Made by a program: the position numbers and the translations under genes. A stretch of 5,710 nucleotides of DNA from DSWT01 sp049975385 (lineage in GTDB: Bacteria > Chloroflexota > Anaerolineae > B4-G1 > SLSP01): positions 1 through 5,710 of the forward strand of contig JBNGDO010000214.1 of NCBI GenBank assembly GCA_049975385.1. Reading direction: 5' to 3'. Below, in pieces: positions 5,642 through 5,710 of this stretch. Below the pieces are notes generated by a model. It worked only from the letters and a program-made list of their open reading frames with translations, made no database searches and was not told the origin of the DNA. Each line of letters starts with the position of its first letter. Position 1 is the first letter of the stretch.

Positions 5642-5710
5642 CGAAGTAGAGTTTCACGGTATCATCTCAATGAAAAGTGGAGAAGTGGGGGTTTGGGGGC
5701 GGGCTGCGCC

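Noticed and set aside
5631..5657. GTG start giving nine more PdxA residues
   Set aside because: Only a weak GAGAT precedes it, while AAAGGTG precedes the ATG at 5630, which also fits the family.
5679..5703. G-rich run as a G-quadruplex
   Set aside because: Only three runs of three or more G are present before the window ends, so the structure cannot be supported.
1..5710. CRISPR array, tRNA, rRNA or transposase
   Set aside because: No regularly spaced repeats, cloverleaf, rRNA segment or transposase motif was seen on either strand.

Overview
The window is bacterial, with GC-rich genes (judged by eye) and short AT-rich control regions that carry near-consensus TATAAT boxes and AAGGAG-type ribosome sites. 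The wording of the kinase remnant and of the small unknown protein resembles what I know from Chloroflexota (Caldilinea/Anaerolinea-like lineages). That assignment is a guess from protein style; there is no rRNA or other marker here.

Layout, left to right. Positions 1-258 are a non-coding leader with a weak -10 box, two perfect GC hairpins, a terminator-like stem and an AT-rich stretch. They precede a GTG-started alpha/beta hydrolase (259-1161, +). Positions 1162-1547 are non-coding and hold a strong 10-bp terminator stem and a TATAAT promoter-like site. Positions 1548-2164 are the rear half of a sensor histidine kinase. It lacks the sensor part and the phospho-accepting histidine, and a one-base deletion in a C-tract breaks its frame, so it is best called a pseudogene. 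A clear extended -10 promoter and a strong ribosome site then lead into a complete YyaL/DUF255 thioredoxin-domain protein (2280-4274, +). Its stop codon faces, only 8 bp away, the stop codon of a convergent two-gene minus-strand operon. That operon is a PdxA-family dehydrogenase (5630 down to 4602) followed by an unknown 109-residue protein (4612 down to 4283), which overlaps pdxA by 11 nt.

The genes do not form one obvious pathway. The hydrolase, the dead kinase and the YyaL protein look like separate transcription units that happen to be neighbours. Only pdxA and the 109-residue gene are clearly linked, by overlap and likely translational coupling. I did not find a convincing new biological system. 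The points most worth a second look are the frame-broken kinase remnant, a 30-bp hairpin sequence that occurs twice and brackets the hydrolase segment, the possible attenuator-like leader of the hydrolase, and an Asn-to-Thr change at a substrate-binding position of the PdxA homologue.
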